Notes: generated from the sequence alone by a model not told the origin. Shown: positions 32,701 through 40,872, numbered from the stretch's first letter. The stretch is DNA of 64,000 nucleotides from Cypionkella sinensis (GCF_042646385.1 NZ_JBHRTO010000001.1:496001-560000); one strand, 5' to 3'. A program made the numbers and translations.

Positions 32701-35094
32701 ACCGGCGGGTTTGATGCGGATGGCCGCGAATATGTGACGGTTCTGCGCGACGGGGCGACAACTCCGGCACCTTGGATCAACGTTGTGGCAAACCCTTCTT
32801 TTGGGTTCATCACTTCGGCTGAAGGATCCGGCCCGGTCTGGGCGGAAAACAGCCGTGAAAACCAGCTTACGGCATGGTCGAATGATCCTGTAACCGATGC
32901 ATCAGGCGAGGCGGTTTATCTGCGCGATCTGGACACCGGCACGCTCTGGACGCCCACCGCTCTGCCGATCCGCGGGCCGGGAATCTATATCGCCCGGCAT
33001 GGTTTTGGCTATTCGCAGTTTGAATATGCGGGTCATGGCATTGCAGCCAAAATGGTGCAGACCGTGCCGCTGCAAGACCCTGTGCGGATCACCCGGTTGA
33101 CCTTGCGCAACCAGACCGAACGCACCCGCAGACTGTCAGTGACAACCTATGCCGAATGGGTGATGGGCACTTCGCGCGCCGCCACGGCAGCGGTGCTGAC
33201 GACCGAGCGCGATCCCGAAACCGGGGCGTTGATGGCGCGCAATCCTTATGGCATGGCGTTTCCCGGTCGTGTGGCTTTTGCCGACATTGGCCCCGATGTC
33301 GCAGGCTATACCGGCAATCGCACCGAGGTTCTGGGGGTTGCGGGCAGCTTGGCCGCCCCGCTTGGTCTGCAAGATCAAACCTTGTCAAACTGGGTTGGCG
33401 CAGGCGTTGATCCTTGCGCGGCGCAACAGCGCATCATCACCCTTGCCCCGGGCGAAAGCATCGAATTGCGTTTCCTGCTGGGGCAAGCCAAGCGGATCGA
33501 GGAAGCGCGTGATCTGATCATCCGCTACCGAGCGGCTGATCTGGACGTGCTCCAGACCGATGTGGCCGCGCATTGGGACGGTATTCTGGGCGCCGTGCAG
33601 GTGAAAACGCCTGACCGATCCATGGATATTCTGCTGAATGGGTGGTTGTTGTATCAAACCTTGGCCTGCCGGATCTGGGCGCGGGCAGGGTTCTATCAGG
33701 CCAGCGGCGCTTATGGCTTCCGTGATCAGTTGCAAGATGGCATGGCGCTGACGTTCAGCCGGCCCGACATGACGCGCGAACACCTGCTGCGGGCAGCCTC
33801 GCGGCAGTTTCCCGAAGGCGATGTGCAGCACTGGTGGTTGCCCCATTCCGGGCAAGGCGTGCGGACGCGGATCTCCGATGACCGGGTCTGGCTGGGTTTT
33901 GGCGTTGCGCGCTATATCGGCATCTCGGGGGATACGGCCATCCTTGACGAGCAGGTGCCGTTTCTGGAAGGCCCGCAAGTGCCAAACGGCAAGCACGACG
34001 ACTTCTTTCAGCCGACAATCTCGGAAGAGACTGCAAGCCTGTTCGAACATTGCGCGCGCGGGCTGGATCAGGCCGTTGCCCTCACGGGCGAAAACGGTCT
34101 GCCATTGATCGGCACGGGCGATTGGAATGACGGCATGAACCGGGTGGGTGAGCATGGCATGGGCACCAGCGTCTGGCTGGGTTGGCTGCTGATCGCAACC
34201 GTGGAAATGTTTGCCCCCCTGGCAGAGACCCGCGACGCCGCGCGTGCGGCAAGGTGGCGGGCGCATGCGAAATCTGTGCGGGCGGCGATCGAGGATATGG
34301 CTTGGGATGGCGCTTGGTATCGGCGTGGCACCTTTGATGATGGCACTTGGTTCGGCTCGGTCGATTCAGAAGAGTGCAAGATCGACAGTATCGCCCAATC
34401 CTGGTCTGTGCTGTCTGGCGCCGGAGACCCAGCGCGCGCCGCGCAGGCGATGGATTCTGTCAGCCAGCATCTGATCCGGCGCAATCCTGACATGGCGTTG
34501 CTGTTCACCCCGCCCTTTGATCACGCGCCACATGATCCCGGCTATATCAAAGGCTATCCGCCGGGTTTGCGCGAAAACGGTGGCCAATACAGCCATGCGG
34601 CGATGTGGGCCGTGCTGGCTTATGCGCGGCTGGGTCAGGGCGACAAGGCGGCAGAATTGTTCGGCATGTTGAACCCGATCAACCATGCGCTGACTGCCGA
34701 TGCCGCCGGGCTATACAAGGGCGAGCCTTATGTGATTGCTGCCGATGTCTATTCCACCGCCCCGCATGAGGGCCGCGCGGGTTGGACTTGGTACACAGGC
34801 TCCGCAGGCTGGATGTATCGTGCCGGGGTTGAGGGCATCATCGGGCTGACACGTGAGGCAGAGGTCTTGGTGCTTGACCCCGGTATACCATCGGCATGGC
34901 CGGGGGTCTCGGTCATGGTGCGGCATGGGGCGTCGCAGGTGCAGATCGAGATCGTCAACACCAGCGGCGCAGGCCGCGGCGTTGTGCAGGCCGAAGTTGA
35001 CGGCGTCGTCACCCGACAAGCCAGCGGCGCATTTCGCTTGGCCTTGCGTGACGGCACCATGCACGTGCGTTTGACGCTTGGGGTAGACGGTTGA
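26752..35094 (+). CDS. ndvB: Cyclic beta-1,2-glucan synthase (GT84-GH94)
   Basis: A 2,780-residue membrane enzyme, close to the known length of ChvB/NdvB. The order is: N-terminal region, membrane helices near residues 395-445, a GT84 glycosyltransferase with DADTRLP at 608-614 and RQHRW at 754-758, helices about 790-870 and 880-975, and a central glycoamylase-like (DUF3131-type) region. Two GH94 beta-sandwich segments follow, then a GH94 phosphorylase-like catalytic domain with YGFRDQLQDGMAL and GTGDWNDGMNRVGEHG (D2457 and D2460). It makes periplasmic cyclic osmoregulated glucans. The usual exporter (ndvA/chvA) is not adjacent. Alternative functions seem unlikely. Confidence 0.93.
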   Translation: MPAQFSSAWTDTAPIRSDLFGTERLEHHAETLAAAHKIASKPLKVPNLSDRLVDNVQVLLDAYRNCAEVSYRGQPVSPAAEWLLDNFHLVELQLRQVTEDLPPGFYRQLPKLADGHLEGYPRVVSLAWAYVAHSDSLISGAILQRFVQAYQRVAPLKIGEIWAVAISLRIVLVENMRRLAVQIVEGQRQRAAADGLFDSVIGNDGSSVPLHLAVAEYDKAPLDEIFAAQIARRLRGYDPVDTPLYGWLEDRLRRQGTSSDAVVAHALARQGASNVTMRNIVTSLRTILELDWADFFEDVSLVDARLRASSNFAAMDFATRNAYRTAIEDLSRHSKLDELAVTDAALLFAAAGETDRARDPGFGLIGPGRATLESRVGYRPNLRRRVFTIAAGWGLGSYLAAIALVTALVVWAALAGVGAAGWLLLPLAVLAILPASDTATALVNHAITRTVAPRVLPGMDLLDGVPADMRTLVAVPVLLANEDSVLAQIEQLEVHYLASIGGAVHYALLSDGPDADTEKLAIDPNLIALAEDAIAQLNRRYPMQGGARFLLLHRRRLWNPSEAKWMGWERKRGKLDELNRLLRGATDTSFVTGQDAVPQDVRYVITLDADTRLPRDAMRAMLGKMAHPMNKARFDQAQGRVVEGHAILQPRVTPALPIGSEGSAYQRIYSSAGGIEPYAAAISEVYQDLFDEGSFTGKGIYEVDAFTAALEGRVPENTMLSHDLFEGIYARAALASDIEVIEDFPARMDVASKRQHRWVRGDWQLLPWLRDGSMPPVGRWKMVDNLRRSLVAPAALAALFVGWLMPLPLAMLWTVCVVAMMALPRLLGLPHAILPRRAGLSAAAHYAALRRDAVAAVAQIALNIVFLADQAWLMLDAIFRTIYRLRVSRQHLLEWVTAAQSAAGRRPGVFGQYRSMMGGVGLGLAAVALAGLINSDAAPLVGVFGVIWAVAPVLAWWISRPDAPQRAADMASADVQALRLIARRTWRFFETFVTEAENYLPPDNFQEIPRPVVAHRTSPTNIGLYLLSTVAARDMGWVSESVALLRMEKTLATMAKMQRFRGHFYNWYETTDLRVLEPLYVSSVDSGNLAGHLICVAQTCREWAAQLPSDPALLQGLRDAAELAKLATQKPAPALETLLSAIAAENRAELAACVTAAQAEAIRLEGAESELAFWTGTMVQRVSAAAPIERRVERLLGIAMAAYRFANEMDFAFLLVPEKELLSIGFSVTNNALDINCYDLLASEARLASLFAIAKKDVKTKHWFRLGRAATAIGTGSALISWSGSMFEYLMPSLVMRAPEGSVLAQTNALIVARQQAYGRAMGMPWGISESAYNARDLEMTYQYSNFGLPGLGLKRGLSEHKVIAPYATGLATMVDPQGALANYRQLASMGAEGRYGFYEALDFTPQRVPEDETMVIVRSFMAHHQGMTITAIVNAVRDGILRARFHAVPMVQAVDLLLQERVPRDVAMAPPHAEEVKVGATETIEAPKVRRFDNPAATPPTAHLLSNGSYGVMLTPTGAGYSQWRDMAVTRWRSDATVDGLGSFLYLRDVQSGHKWSSGVQPTKAIPTRHSAVFSEHQAIFECRDGTLTTTTEIVVSAEDDAEARRVTLTNTGRQAREIDLTSYNELVLAPPTADLAHPAFSKLFVVTDYLPELDVVIATRRPRGPDEPQVWAAHIAVVEGTESASMQHETDRARFIGRGRNLSAPAMLDGPLSGTTGTVLDPIFSIRRRVVVPPGGMARVTFWTMVAENPTGLLELVDRHRDPSAFDRASTLAWTQAQVHLRHLGISKNEASDMQSLAGFILRADPRLRAASGRIIAGAGPQSGLWQFGISGDRPIVLMLIDDADDLAQVRQILAAHEYWRAQQLAVDLVVLNERSSSYVQDLQIGIEAAVRMAQSRPRAVGTAQGAIYALRTDLITPEARALLLSVARVVLIASRGDIGQQLDALPAVPALPAPVAVPQTGVVAEAVPDVPLPALEFFNGTGGFDADGREYVTVLRDGATTPAPWINVVANPSFGFITSAEGSGPVWAENSRENQLTAWSNDPVTDASGEAVYLRDLDTGTLWTPTALPIRGPGIYIARHGFGYSQFEYAGHGIAAKMVQTVPLQDPVRITRLTLRNQTERTRRLSVTTYAEWVMGTSRAATAAVLTTERDPETGALMARNPYGMAFPGRVAFADIGPDVAGYTGNRTEVLGVAGSLAAPLGLQDQTLSNWVGAGVDPCAAQQRIITLAPGESIELRFLLGQAKRIEEARDLIIRYRAADLDVLQTDVAAHWDGILGAVQVKTPDRSMDILLNGWLLYQTLACRIWARAGFYQASGAYGFRDQLQDGMALTFSRPDMTREHLLRAASRQFPEGDVQHWWLPHSGQGVRTRISDDRVWLGFGVARYIGISGDTAILDEQVPFLEGPQVPNGKHDDFFQPTISEETASLFEHCARGLDQAVALTGENGLPLIGTGDWNDGMNRVGEHGMGTSVWLGWLLIATVEMFAPLAETRDAARAARWRAHAKSVRAAIEDMAWDGAWYRRGTFDDGTWFGSVDSEECKIDSIAQSWSVLSGAGDPARAAQAMDSVSQHLIRRNPDMALLFTPPFDHAPHDPGYIKGYPPGLRENGGQYSHAAMWAVLAYARLGQGDKAAELFGMLNPINHALTADAAGLYKGEPYVIAADVYSTAPHEGRAGWTWYTGSAGWMYRAGVEGIIGLTREAEVLVLDPGIPSAWPGVSVMVRHGASQVQIEIVNTSGAGRGVVQAEVDGVVTRQASGAFRLALRDGTMHVRLTLGVDG

Positions 35095-35606
35095 GCGGCC
35101 AGCCTGCAGTTGCCATGGTTCCATCACAGTTCACCCCATGCTGTGGTGGAACCGCGTTTAACCGATTGTGGCCATCGCGGAATGTGATGAAGTTTGCGAA
35201 ACTCCACGCGTGGCGGGCAGCCTCGAAAAATTATTGGGAAACCCTTGGTAACAGGCCGCCGTCCAGCTTCGGCAGAATGTCAGGGTCAATCTGGATAGGG
35301 TGATCAACCTCGTGCACGTGGCGGCATCGCTTTGGCTACAGTTTCGTAGGCGCGCGGATGAACAATGCGTTTTCCGCGGGGGAGGGCAAAGACACCTATG
35401 ACGGCGCTCTGGGATTTGACGTGCTGAACATGGCGCGCTGGTGTGGCAGGACGCCTGCGGTGATCGTGGCGCAGTTGAACAACTTCGCCACCTTGTTGGG
35501 CAGCACCTTCGAGTTTCACCGGCACGCTTTGGCGGGGGCGTTGCAGCTTGAACGGTGTTTGGCTTCGTGCCATGCCTGCCTGATCAGAGGTCAACCCGGA
35601 GCGGCC
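35095..35606. other. Unassigned 512-base spacer with weak coding traces
   Basis: No recognisable gene fits. An open frame at 35358 runs in phase into the diacylglycerol kinase gene and could be read as an 83-residue extension, but it lacks family likeness and the kinase start has its own ribosome binding site. Remnants of a decayed gene or an unusually long leader are both possible. Confidence 0.5.
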
Positions 35607-35969
35607 ATGTGGCTTTTCGATGAAATCCGCCGGATCGGGCAAACGGCGGGCTATTCGCTTGCGGGTTGGCAGCATGGCTGGCGAGCCGAGAAAAGCCTGC
35701 GGCAATGGGCCTATGTGAACCTTGTGGCATGGGTTGCCCTGATTGCCCTGCGCCCGCCGTTGTGGGCCTGTGCGTTGATCGTGGCGCAAGGTTTGCTGTT
35801 GCTGGCGTTTGAGCTGGTTAATTCGGCCATCGAGGCAACCATCGACTACATTTCCACCGCGCGGCATCCGTTGGCCAAGGCCGCCAAGGATACCGGCTCG
35901 GCCGCCGTTGCGGTGATGGGGCTGGGCTATATCGCCACTTGGGTGTTTGTGCTGCTTGCCCTTTTCTGA
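35607..35969 (+). CDS. dgkA: Diacylglycerol kinase (DgkA type)
   Basis: A 120-residue integral membrane kinase, the standard length. It has three helices and the active-site motif FELVNSAIEATID plus AKDTGSAAVAV. DgkA recycles diacylglycerol left when phosphoglycerol or similar groups are moved from lipids onto periplasmic glucans. Its place behind the cyclic glucan synthase is therefore meaningful. The ATG at 35607 has GGAG six bases ahead; a longer in-frame extension is rejected. Confidence 0.92.
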   Translation: MWLFDEIRRIGQTAGYSLAGWQHGWRAEKSLRQWAYVNLVAWVALIALRPPLWACALIVAQGLLLLAFELVNSAIEATIDYISTARHPLAKAAKDTGSAAVAVMGLGYIATWVFVLLALF

Positions 35970-36004
35970 TGCGGCGTTAGGCTTGGCATAGGGCGGAGGC
36001 GAAC

Positions 36005-36733
36005 GTGAGCGAGAACAAACATATTCTGATCACTGGCGCGGGGTCTGGCATTGGCCGGGCGACGGCGCGGCTGTTCTTGGCGGCGGGCTGGAACGCGGCG
36101 CTTATGGGGCGCAGGGCCGAAGCTTTGGCTGAAACGGCTGGCACGCATGCGGCCACGTTGCTGCCTGCCGATGTCAGTAATCCTGCCGAGGTGGAGGCCG
36201 CCTTTGCCAAGCTGCCTCGGCTGGATGTGCTGTTCAACAATGCAGGCATTTCCGCCCCCGCCGCGACGATTGACGAAATCTCGGTGGAACAATGGCTTGC
36301 GGTCAGCAACACCAATATCACGGGCATGTTTCTGTGTGCGCGGGCGGCGTTTCGGATGATGCGGAATCAGTCGCCGCGGGGCGGGCGGATCATCAACAAC
36401 GGGTCCATCTCGGCGCATGTGCCGCGGCCGGGTTCTGTGCCTTACACCATGTCCAAACATGCGGTCACGGGGCTAACCCGAACGCTGGGGCTGGATGGCC
36501 GCGCCTTTGACATTGCCGCTGGGCAGATCGACATCGGCAACGCGCTGACCGAAATGGCCGCGCAATTCACCAAAGGCGTGCCGCAAGCGAACGGCCAGAT
36601 CGCGGTCGAGCCGGTGATGGATGTGACCCATGTGGCCGAAGCCGTTCTGCACATGGCCAGCCTGCCGCTATCGGTGAACGTGCCATTCATGACCATCATG
36701 GCGCGCGACATGCCCTATATCGGGCGCGGTTAA
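36005..36733 (+). CDS. SDR family NAD(P)-dependent oxidoreductase
   Basis: A 242-residue short-chain dehydrogenase with TGAGSGIG at residues 10-17, the NNAG motif and the catalytic YTMSK (Tyr and Lys four apart). The start is GTG with GGAGG five bases upstream (35995-35999). It is probably independent of the amino-sugar genes although next to them. Substrate is unknown. Confidence 0.88.
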   Translation: MSENKHILITGAGSGIGRATARLFLAAGWNAALMGRRAEALAETAGTHAATLLPADVSNPAEVEAAFAKLPRLDVLFNNAGISAPAATIDEISVEQWLAVSNTNITGMFLCARAAFRMMRNQSPRGGRIINNGSISAHVPRPGSVPYTMSKHAVTGLTRTLGLDGRAFDIAAGQIDIGNALTEMAAQFTKGVPQANGQIAVEPVMDVTHVAEAVLHMASLPLSVNVPFMTIMARDMPYIGRG

Positions 36734-36831
36734 GCCTGCGCATTGCCGAGGGTGGCAAAAGTCGCTAGTGCGGCATCGGCGTTCGGGCCACGATAGAGCC
36801 AGCGCTGTGCAAGTGGGAAGTGGTGTAAATC

Positions 36832-37986
36832 TTGATTCCGTTCAATAAACCAGCTGTCGTTGGGCAAGAGTTCAGCTTTCTGCAACAGGCGGTGGATCGC
36901 GGCCAGCTTTCGGGCGATGGGCTGTTCACCAAGCGGTGTTCGGAACAGATCGTCGCCATGACCGGGGCGCGCGCCGCCCTGCTGACCCATTCCTGCACGG
37001 CTGCGCTAGAGATGGCGGCGATTCTGGCCGATCTGAAACCGGGGGATGAGGTGATCATGCCTTCGTTCACCTTCGTCTCGACCGCCAATGCAGTGGCCCT
37101 GCGGGGTGCGGTGCCGGTGTTTGTCGATATCGACCAAGACAGCCTGAATATCGATCCTGACAAGACTGCCGCCGCTGTCACCAGCCGCACCCGTGCGATT
37201 TTTGCGGTGCATTATGCAGGCTTTCCAGCCGATATGGATCGTTTGGCCGAAATTGCCCGCGCGCATGATCTGCTGTTGGTCGAGGATGCCGCGCAGGCGC
37301 TGGGCTCGACCTACAAGGGCAGGCTCGCGGGGTCTTTGGGTGATCTGGCCGCCTTCAGCTTTCACGAAACCAAGAACATCATCAGCGGCGAGGGTGGCGC
37401 GCTGACGCTGAACCGCGGCGATCTGGTCGAGCGTGCCGAGATCATCCGCGAGAAAGGCACCAACCGCTCGCGCTTTTTGCGCGGTCAGGTCGACAAATAC
37501 ACCTGGGTCGACATTGGGTCATCGTTCCTGCCGGGCGAGTTGATTGCGGCTTTCCTGTATGGTCAGTTGGATCAGGCAGAAATGATCCAGCACCGGCGTC
37601 TCGCACTATTTGATCACTACGCCACAGCCTTTGACGATCTTGAACAATCGGGGCGCGTCGGTCTGCCCCATGCGCCAGCGGATACCACCGGCAACGGCCA
37701 TATGTTCTATCTGATGATGCGCGACATTGACGACCGCGACGGCTTTATCGCGCATATGCGGCAGGCCGAGATCATTACGCCGTTCCACTATGTGCCGCTG
37801 CACTCTGCCCCCGCAGGCCTGCGCTATGGCCGCAGCGACGCCGCGCTGCCGGTGACAGATGACGTTTCGGCGCGGTTGGTGCGGCTGCCGATGTATTTCG
37901 GTCTGGGGCAGGACATTGACCGCGTGATCTTCGTGGCGCGCAATTATCTGATGGCGAAACCTGCGGGGGCGACGTGGCATATCTGA
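36832..37986 (+). CDS. rffA: dTDP-4-amino-4,6-dideoxygalactose transaminase-like sugar aminotransferase
   Basis: A 384-residue DegT/DnrJ/EryC1 aminotransferase. It begins MIPFNKP like RffA/WecE, and the only possible start is TTG at 36832 because an in-frame stop lies two codons upstream. The PLP lysine is in FSFHETKNIISGEGGAL, with a conserved Asp in VEDAAQALGSTYKG. It would aminate a 4-keto-6-deoxy sugar nucleotide for surface glycans. The symbol is a family match; the sugar itself is not proven. Its last codons overlap the acyltransferase start. Confidence 0.85.
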   Translation: MIPFNKPAVVGQEFSFLQQAVDRGQLSGDGLFTKRCSEQIVAMTGARAALLTHSCTAALEMAAILADLKPGDEVIMPSFTFVSTANAVALRGAVPVFVDIDQDSLNIDPDKTAAAVTSRTRAIFAVHYAGFPADMDRLAEIARAHDLLLVEDAAQALGSTYKGRLAGSLGDLAAFSFHETKNIISGEGGALTLNRGDLVERAEIIREKGTNRSRFLRGQVDKYTWVDIGSSFLPGELIAAFLYGQLDQAEMIQHRRLALFDHYATAFDDLEQSGRVGLPHAPADTTGNGHMFYLMMRDIDDRDGFIAHMRQAEIITPFHYVPLHSAPAGLRYGRSDAALPVTDDVSARLVRLPMYFGLGQDIDRVIFVARNYLMAKPAGATWHI

Positions 37987-38537
37987 GCGACAGCCAGTTG
38001 CGGGCGATGGGATTTGCCAATCTGGGGCAAAACGTCAAGATCAGCGACAAGGCCGCGATCTATGGCGCAGAGCAGATGCAAATCGGCGATCACAGCCGGA
38101 TTGATGACTTTTGCGTCGTCTCGGGGCGAGTCATGATCGGGCGCAACGTGCATATCGCGCCGTTTTGTCTTGTGGCAGGTGGCGTGCCCGGCATCACGCT
38201 TGAGGATTTCTCGGGGCTTGCCTACCGCGTCTGTGTCTTTGCCCAGTCCGATGATTACTCGGGGGGCACGATGACCAACCCGACTGTGCCCGCGCGCTAT
38301 AAGGTCGAGCGTCATGCCGCCGTGCGCATTGGGCGTCATTGCATCGTCGGTGCAGGGGCGGTGATTGCGCCGGGCGTCGCCTTGGGTGAGGGCTCGGCGG
38401 TGGGTGCGGCATCCCTTGTGCTGCACGCGACCGATGCGTGGACGATCTGTGCCGGCAGCCCCGCACGAAAGCTGAAAAACCGCAGCCGCGATCTGCTGGC
38501 GCTGGAGCGGGAATATCTGGCGCAGGAAAAGCCATGA
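37974..38537 (+). CDS. Left-handed beta-helix sugar O/N-acyltransferase
   Basis: A 187-residue hexapeptide-repeat transferase. Repeats are seen as NVKISDKAAIYGAEQMQIGDHSRIDDFCVV, VMIGRNVHIAPFCLVAGG and VRIGRHCIVGAGAVIAPGVALGEGSAVGAASLVL, with a catalytic-type histidine in the loop region. It starts at GTG inside the transaminase end, so the enzymes are coupled and this probably acylates the amino sugar just formed. Confidence 0.82.
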   Translation: MAYLSDSQLRAMGFANLGQNVKISDKAAIYGAEQMQIGDHSRIDDFCVVSGRVMIGRNVHIAPFCLVAGGVPGITLEDFSGLAYRVCVFAQSDDYSGGTMTNPTVPARYKVERHAAVRIGRHCIVGAGAVIAPGVALGEGSAVGAASLVLHATDAWTICAGSPARKLKNRSRDLLALEREYLAQEKP

Positions 38538-39433
38538 CCAAGCGGCCCAATTACATCGTGTTTGCGCCGGGCTATGATCCCGACAGCGGCGGGTCGATCT
38601 TTCTGCATCAGCTGGTGCATGCGTTGAACCAGTTGGGAGAGAAGGCTTACCTTTGGCATTGGGACACGCCGCGCATGACGCTGGGCGATCAGGTGCAGGC
38701 GGTCTTGCAGCGGCCCAGTCGGCTGTGGAAAGCCGCAAAGTTCGAGCGTGACGCCACATTGAACACGCCTGTGGCGCGGCAGGGTAATCTGACGGCTGAC
38801 AGTATCGTGGTTTATCCCGAGGTCACGCTCGGCAATCCGCTGAACGCGCGCCACATCGCGCGCTGGCTGCTTTACCGGCCCGGTCTGCGCCAGCCCTACA
38901 GCTTTACCACCGGTGAGATGTTCTTTCGCGCAGGCGAAATGTCCGATCTGCCCGAGTTGACCGGGGGCGCGCCGGAATTGTTCGTCTGGCGCATCAATCC
39001 GGTTTACCGCGACGAGGCGCGCGTAGATCGGCAGGGAAGTTGCTATATTGTGCGCAAGGGCGATGCCAAGCCGCGCATCCCTGAAACCGCGCAGGCGATC
39101 CAGATTGATGGCATGTCGCATGCCGAAGTCGCCGAGGTTTTCAACCGCTGCACCACGTTCTATTCCTACGACGAGGCGACACTTTACTCGCAATATGCCG
39201 CGATCTGCGGCTGCGACAGTGTGGTGATCCCCGGCCTTTATCCGTCACGCGCAGAATGGGTGCAATCGCATGCCTTGGCGCGTTATGGGGTGGCTTACGG
39301 ACTGGACGACCTGGATCATGCCCGCGCCACCCGGCATCTGACCTTGGGGGTCTTGCAGGCGCAAGAGACCAAGGGGATGCAAACTGTGCAGGATTTTGTC
39401 GATCTGACGCAGGCGCGGTTTGGCGCGCGCTGA
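38534..39433 (+). CDS. Putative glycosyltransferase-like protein (WavQ-type)
   Basis: A 299-residue protein overlapping the acyltransferase stop (ATGA). It starts NYIVFAPGYDPDSGGSIFLHQLVHALNQLGEKAYLW, a pattern seen in GT-B-like glycan proteins such as WavQ from lipopolysaccharide clusters. A late segment, TFYSYDEATLYSQYAAICGCDSVVIPG, resembles a donor-binding region. Coupling with two amino-sugar enzymes supports a role in transferring or handling that sugar. It is not a proven enzyme. Confidence 0.65.
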   Translation: MTKRPNYIVFAPGYDPDSGGSIFLHQLVHALNQLGEKAYLWHWDTPRMTLGDQVQAVLQRPSRLWKAAKFERDATLNTPVARQGNLTADSIVVYPEVTLGNPLNARHIARWLLYRPGLRQPYSFTTGEMFFRAGEMSDLPELTGGAPELFVWRINPVYRDEARVDRQGSCYIVRKGDAKPRIPETAQAIQIDGMSHAEVAEVFNRCTTFYSYDEATLYSQYAAICGCDSVVIPGLYPSRAEWVQSHALARYGVAYGLDDLDHARATRHLTLGVLQAQETKGMQTVQDFVDLTQARFGAR

Positions 39434-39448
39434 TTGCCGGGCACGCGA

Positions 39449-39787
39449 TCAGGCTTTATCGCCGCAAAACATCTCATAAACCAGCGCCACCATGGCGCGC
39501 ACTTTGGGGTCTTTGATGGCATAGAAGATCACCTTGCCATCGCGTCGCGCGGCAACCAGACCCTCACTGCGTAGGCGTGCCAGATGCTGGCTGACTGCCG
39601 CCTGCCGCGCGCCGATCAAAGCCTCAAGCGCCGTGACCGATTTCTCGCCCGAGGACAGATGGCACAAGATCATCAACCGGCCTTCGTGCGACAGGGCCTT
39701 GAGAAAGGCCGCAGCCTCGGCCGCGCGTGCGGCCATCTCATCCGGCGAGGGGGCGCTATGCGCAAGTTCTGTGGTCAGTCCGGCCAA
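39449..39787 (-). CDS. ArsR family persulfide sensor (SqrR/BigR-like)
   Basis: A 112-residue winged-helix repressor containing exactly two cysteines, C42 (ILCHL) and C108 (MFCGD). Their positions match the Cys41 and Cys107 that form a tetrasulfide in Rhodobacter capsulatus SqrR. The recognition helix is RQAAVSQHLARLRSEGLV. The start is TTG at 39787 with GGAGGAG upstream; no ATG fits. It might control the persulfide cluster at 17972-20138, about 20 kb away, because no sqr or blh gene is adjacent here. Confidence 0.82.
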   Translation of the reverse strand: MAGLTTELAHSAPSPDEMAARAAEAAAFLKALSHEGRLMILCHLSSGEKSVTALEALIGARQAAVSQHLARLRSEGLVAARRDGKVIFYAIKDPKVRAMVALVYEMFCGDKA

Positions 39788-39912
39788 TGCAAGGCTCCTC
39801 CCCGGCGCTGTTGATGAGTGTTAGCATGAATATCAGGGCTGTGCGAGGGGGCGTCACTGGACTGTTGCGCTGGCATGGTTACTCTGCGCCGCAGATTTTC
39901 AAGGAGCCTCTG

Positions 39913-40872
39913 ATGCAACGCGACCCCGCCTTCACCGCCCCCGGCCAATTCTGGCGCGGCAACCTGCACACCCATTCCACCCGGTCTGACGGCGTGCTGG
40001 CCCCCGAAGAAGTCTGCCGCCGCTACAAGGCCGAGGGCTATGATTTCATCGCGCTGACCGATCATTTCGTGGGAATCTACGGCTATCCGATTGTCGATAC
40101 CGTGCCGATGCGTGATGCCGATTTCACCACCATTCTGGGGGCCGAGTTGCATTCCGGGGCAATGGCCAACGGTGAGTTGTGGCATATTTTGGCGGTGGGC
40201 CTGCCCGCCGATTTTGCGCCCTCGAACAGCCCCAGCTTCATTCCCATGGCAGGGCAGGAAACCGGGCCCGAGATTGCAGCGCGTGCGGTGGCGGCGGGGG
40301 CTTTCGTGGCGATTGCGCATCCACAATGGTCGGGCCTGACGCTGGCCGATGCCCGCAGCATCACCGCTGCCCATGCGGTTGAGATTTACAACACCGGCTG
40401 CGATTTCGGCGCCGACCGCCCTGATGGCTTTGCGATTGCCGATCTGTTGCTGACCGAGGGCCGGCGGTTGACGATGGTCGCGACGGATGATGCGCATTTC
40501 TCGGAACCCGACTATTTCGGCGGCTGGGTGATGGTGAAATCGCAAGCCAACACGCCCGAGGCTTTGCTGGCTGCGCTAAAGGCGGGGCATTTCTATTCCA
40601 GCCAAGGGCCGGAATTGCGCGACGTGCGGATCGATGGCGATCATGTTGTCGTCGAATGTTCAGCGGTGGTTTCGGTGGTGGCACTTGGCCATGGCACCGG
40701 GGCCAAGGCGGTGCATGGCCAATCGCTGACCCGCGCCGAAGTGCCATTGGCGCGGCTGAACAATTCGCCTTGGGTGCGGGTGGCGGTGATTGATGCGGCG
40801 GGCAAACGCGCCTGGTCGAACCCGATCTGGGTGGACTTTGTGCAGGGCAAGAACCCGCGCGTCGCAGGTTAA
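39913..40872 (+). CDS. PHP-domain phosphoesterase
   Basis: A 319-residue protein of the polymerase-and-histidinol-phosphatase (PHP) fold. Metal-binding motifs are NLHTHSTRSDG, ALTDHF, IAHPQWSGL and TDDAHF. The family hydrolyses phosphoesters, e.g. nucleotides or sugar phosphates; the substrate is not known. AAGGAG at 39901-39906 precedes the ATG by six bases. It converges with the LysR gene across a repeat pair. Confidence 0.85.
   Translation: MQRDPAFTAPGQFWRGNLHTHSTRSDGVLAPEEVCRRYKAEGYDFIALTDHFVGIYGYPIVDTVPMRDADFTTILGAELHSGAMANGELWHILAVGLPADFAPSNSPSFIPMAGQETGPEIAARAVAAGAFVAIAHPQWSGLTLADARSITAAHAVEIYNTGCDFGADRPDGFAIADLLLTEGRRLTMVATDDAHFSEPDYFGGWVMVKSQANTPEALLAALKAGHFYSSQGPELRDVRIDGDHVVVECSAVVSVVALGHGTGAKAVHGQSLTRAEVPLARLNNSPWVRVAVIDAAGKRAWSNPIWVDFVQGKNPRVAG

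Noticed and set aside
35358..35606. Extended N-terminus of diacylglycerol kinase
   Set aside because: The 120-residue form from ATG 35607 is the full standard length with its own GGAG; the extension is unlike the family.
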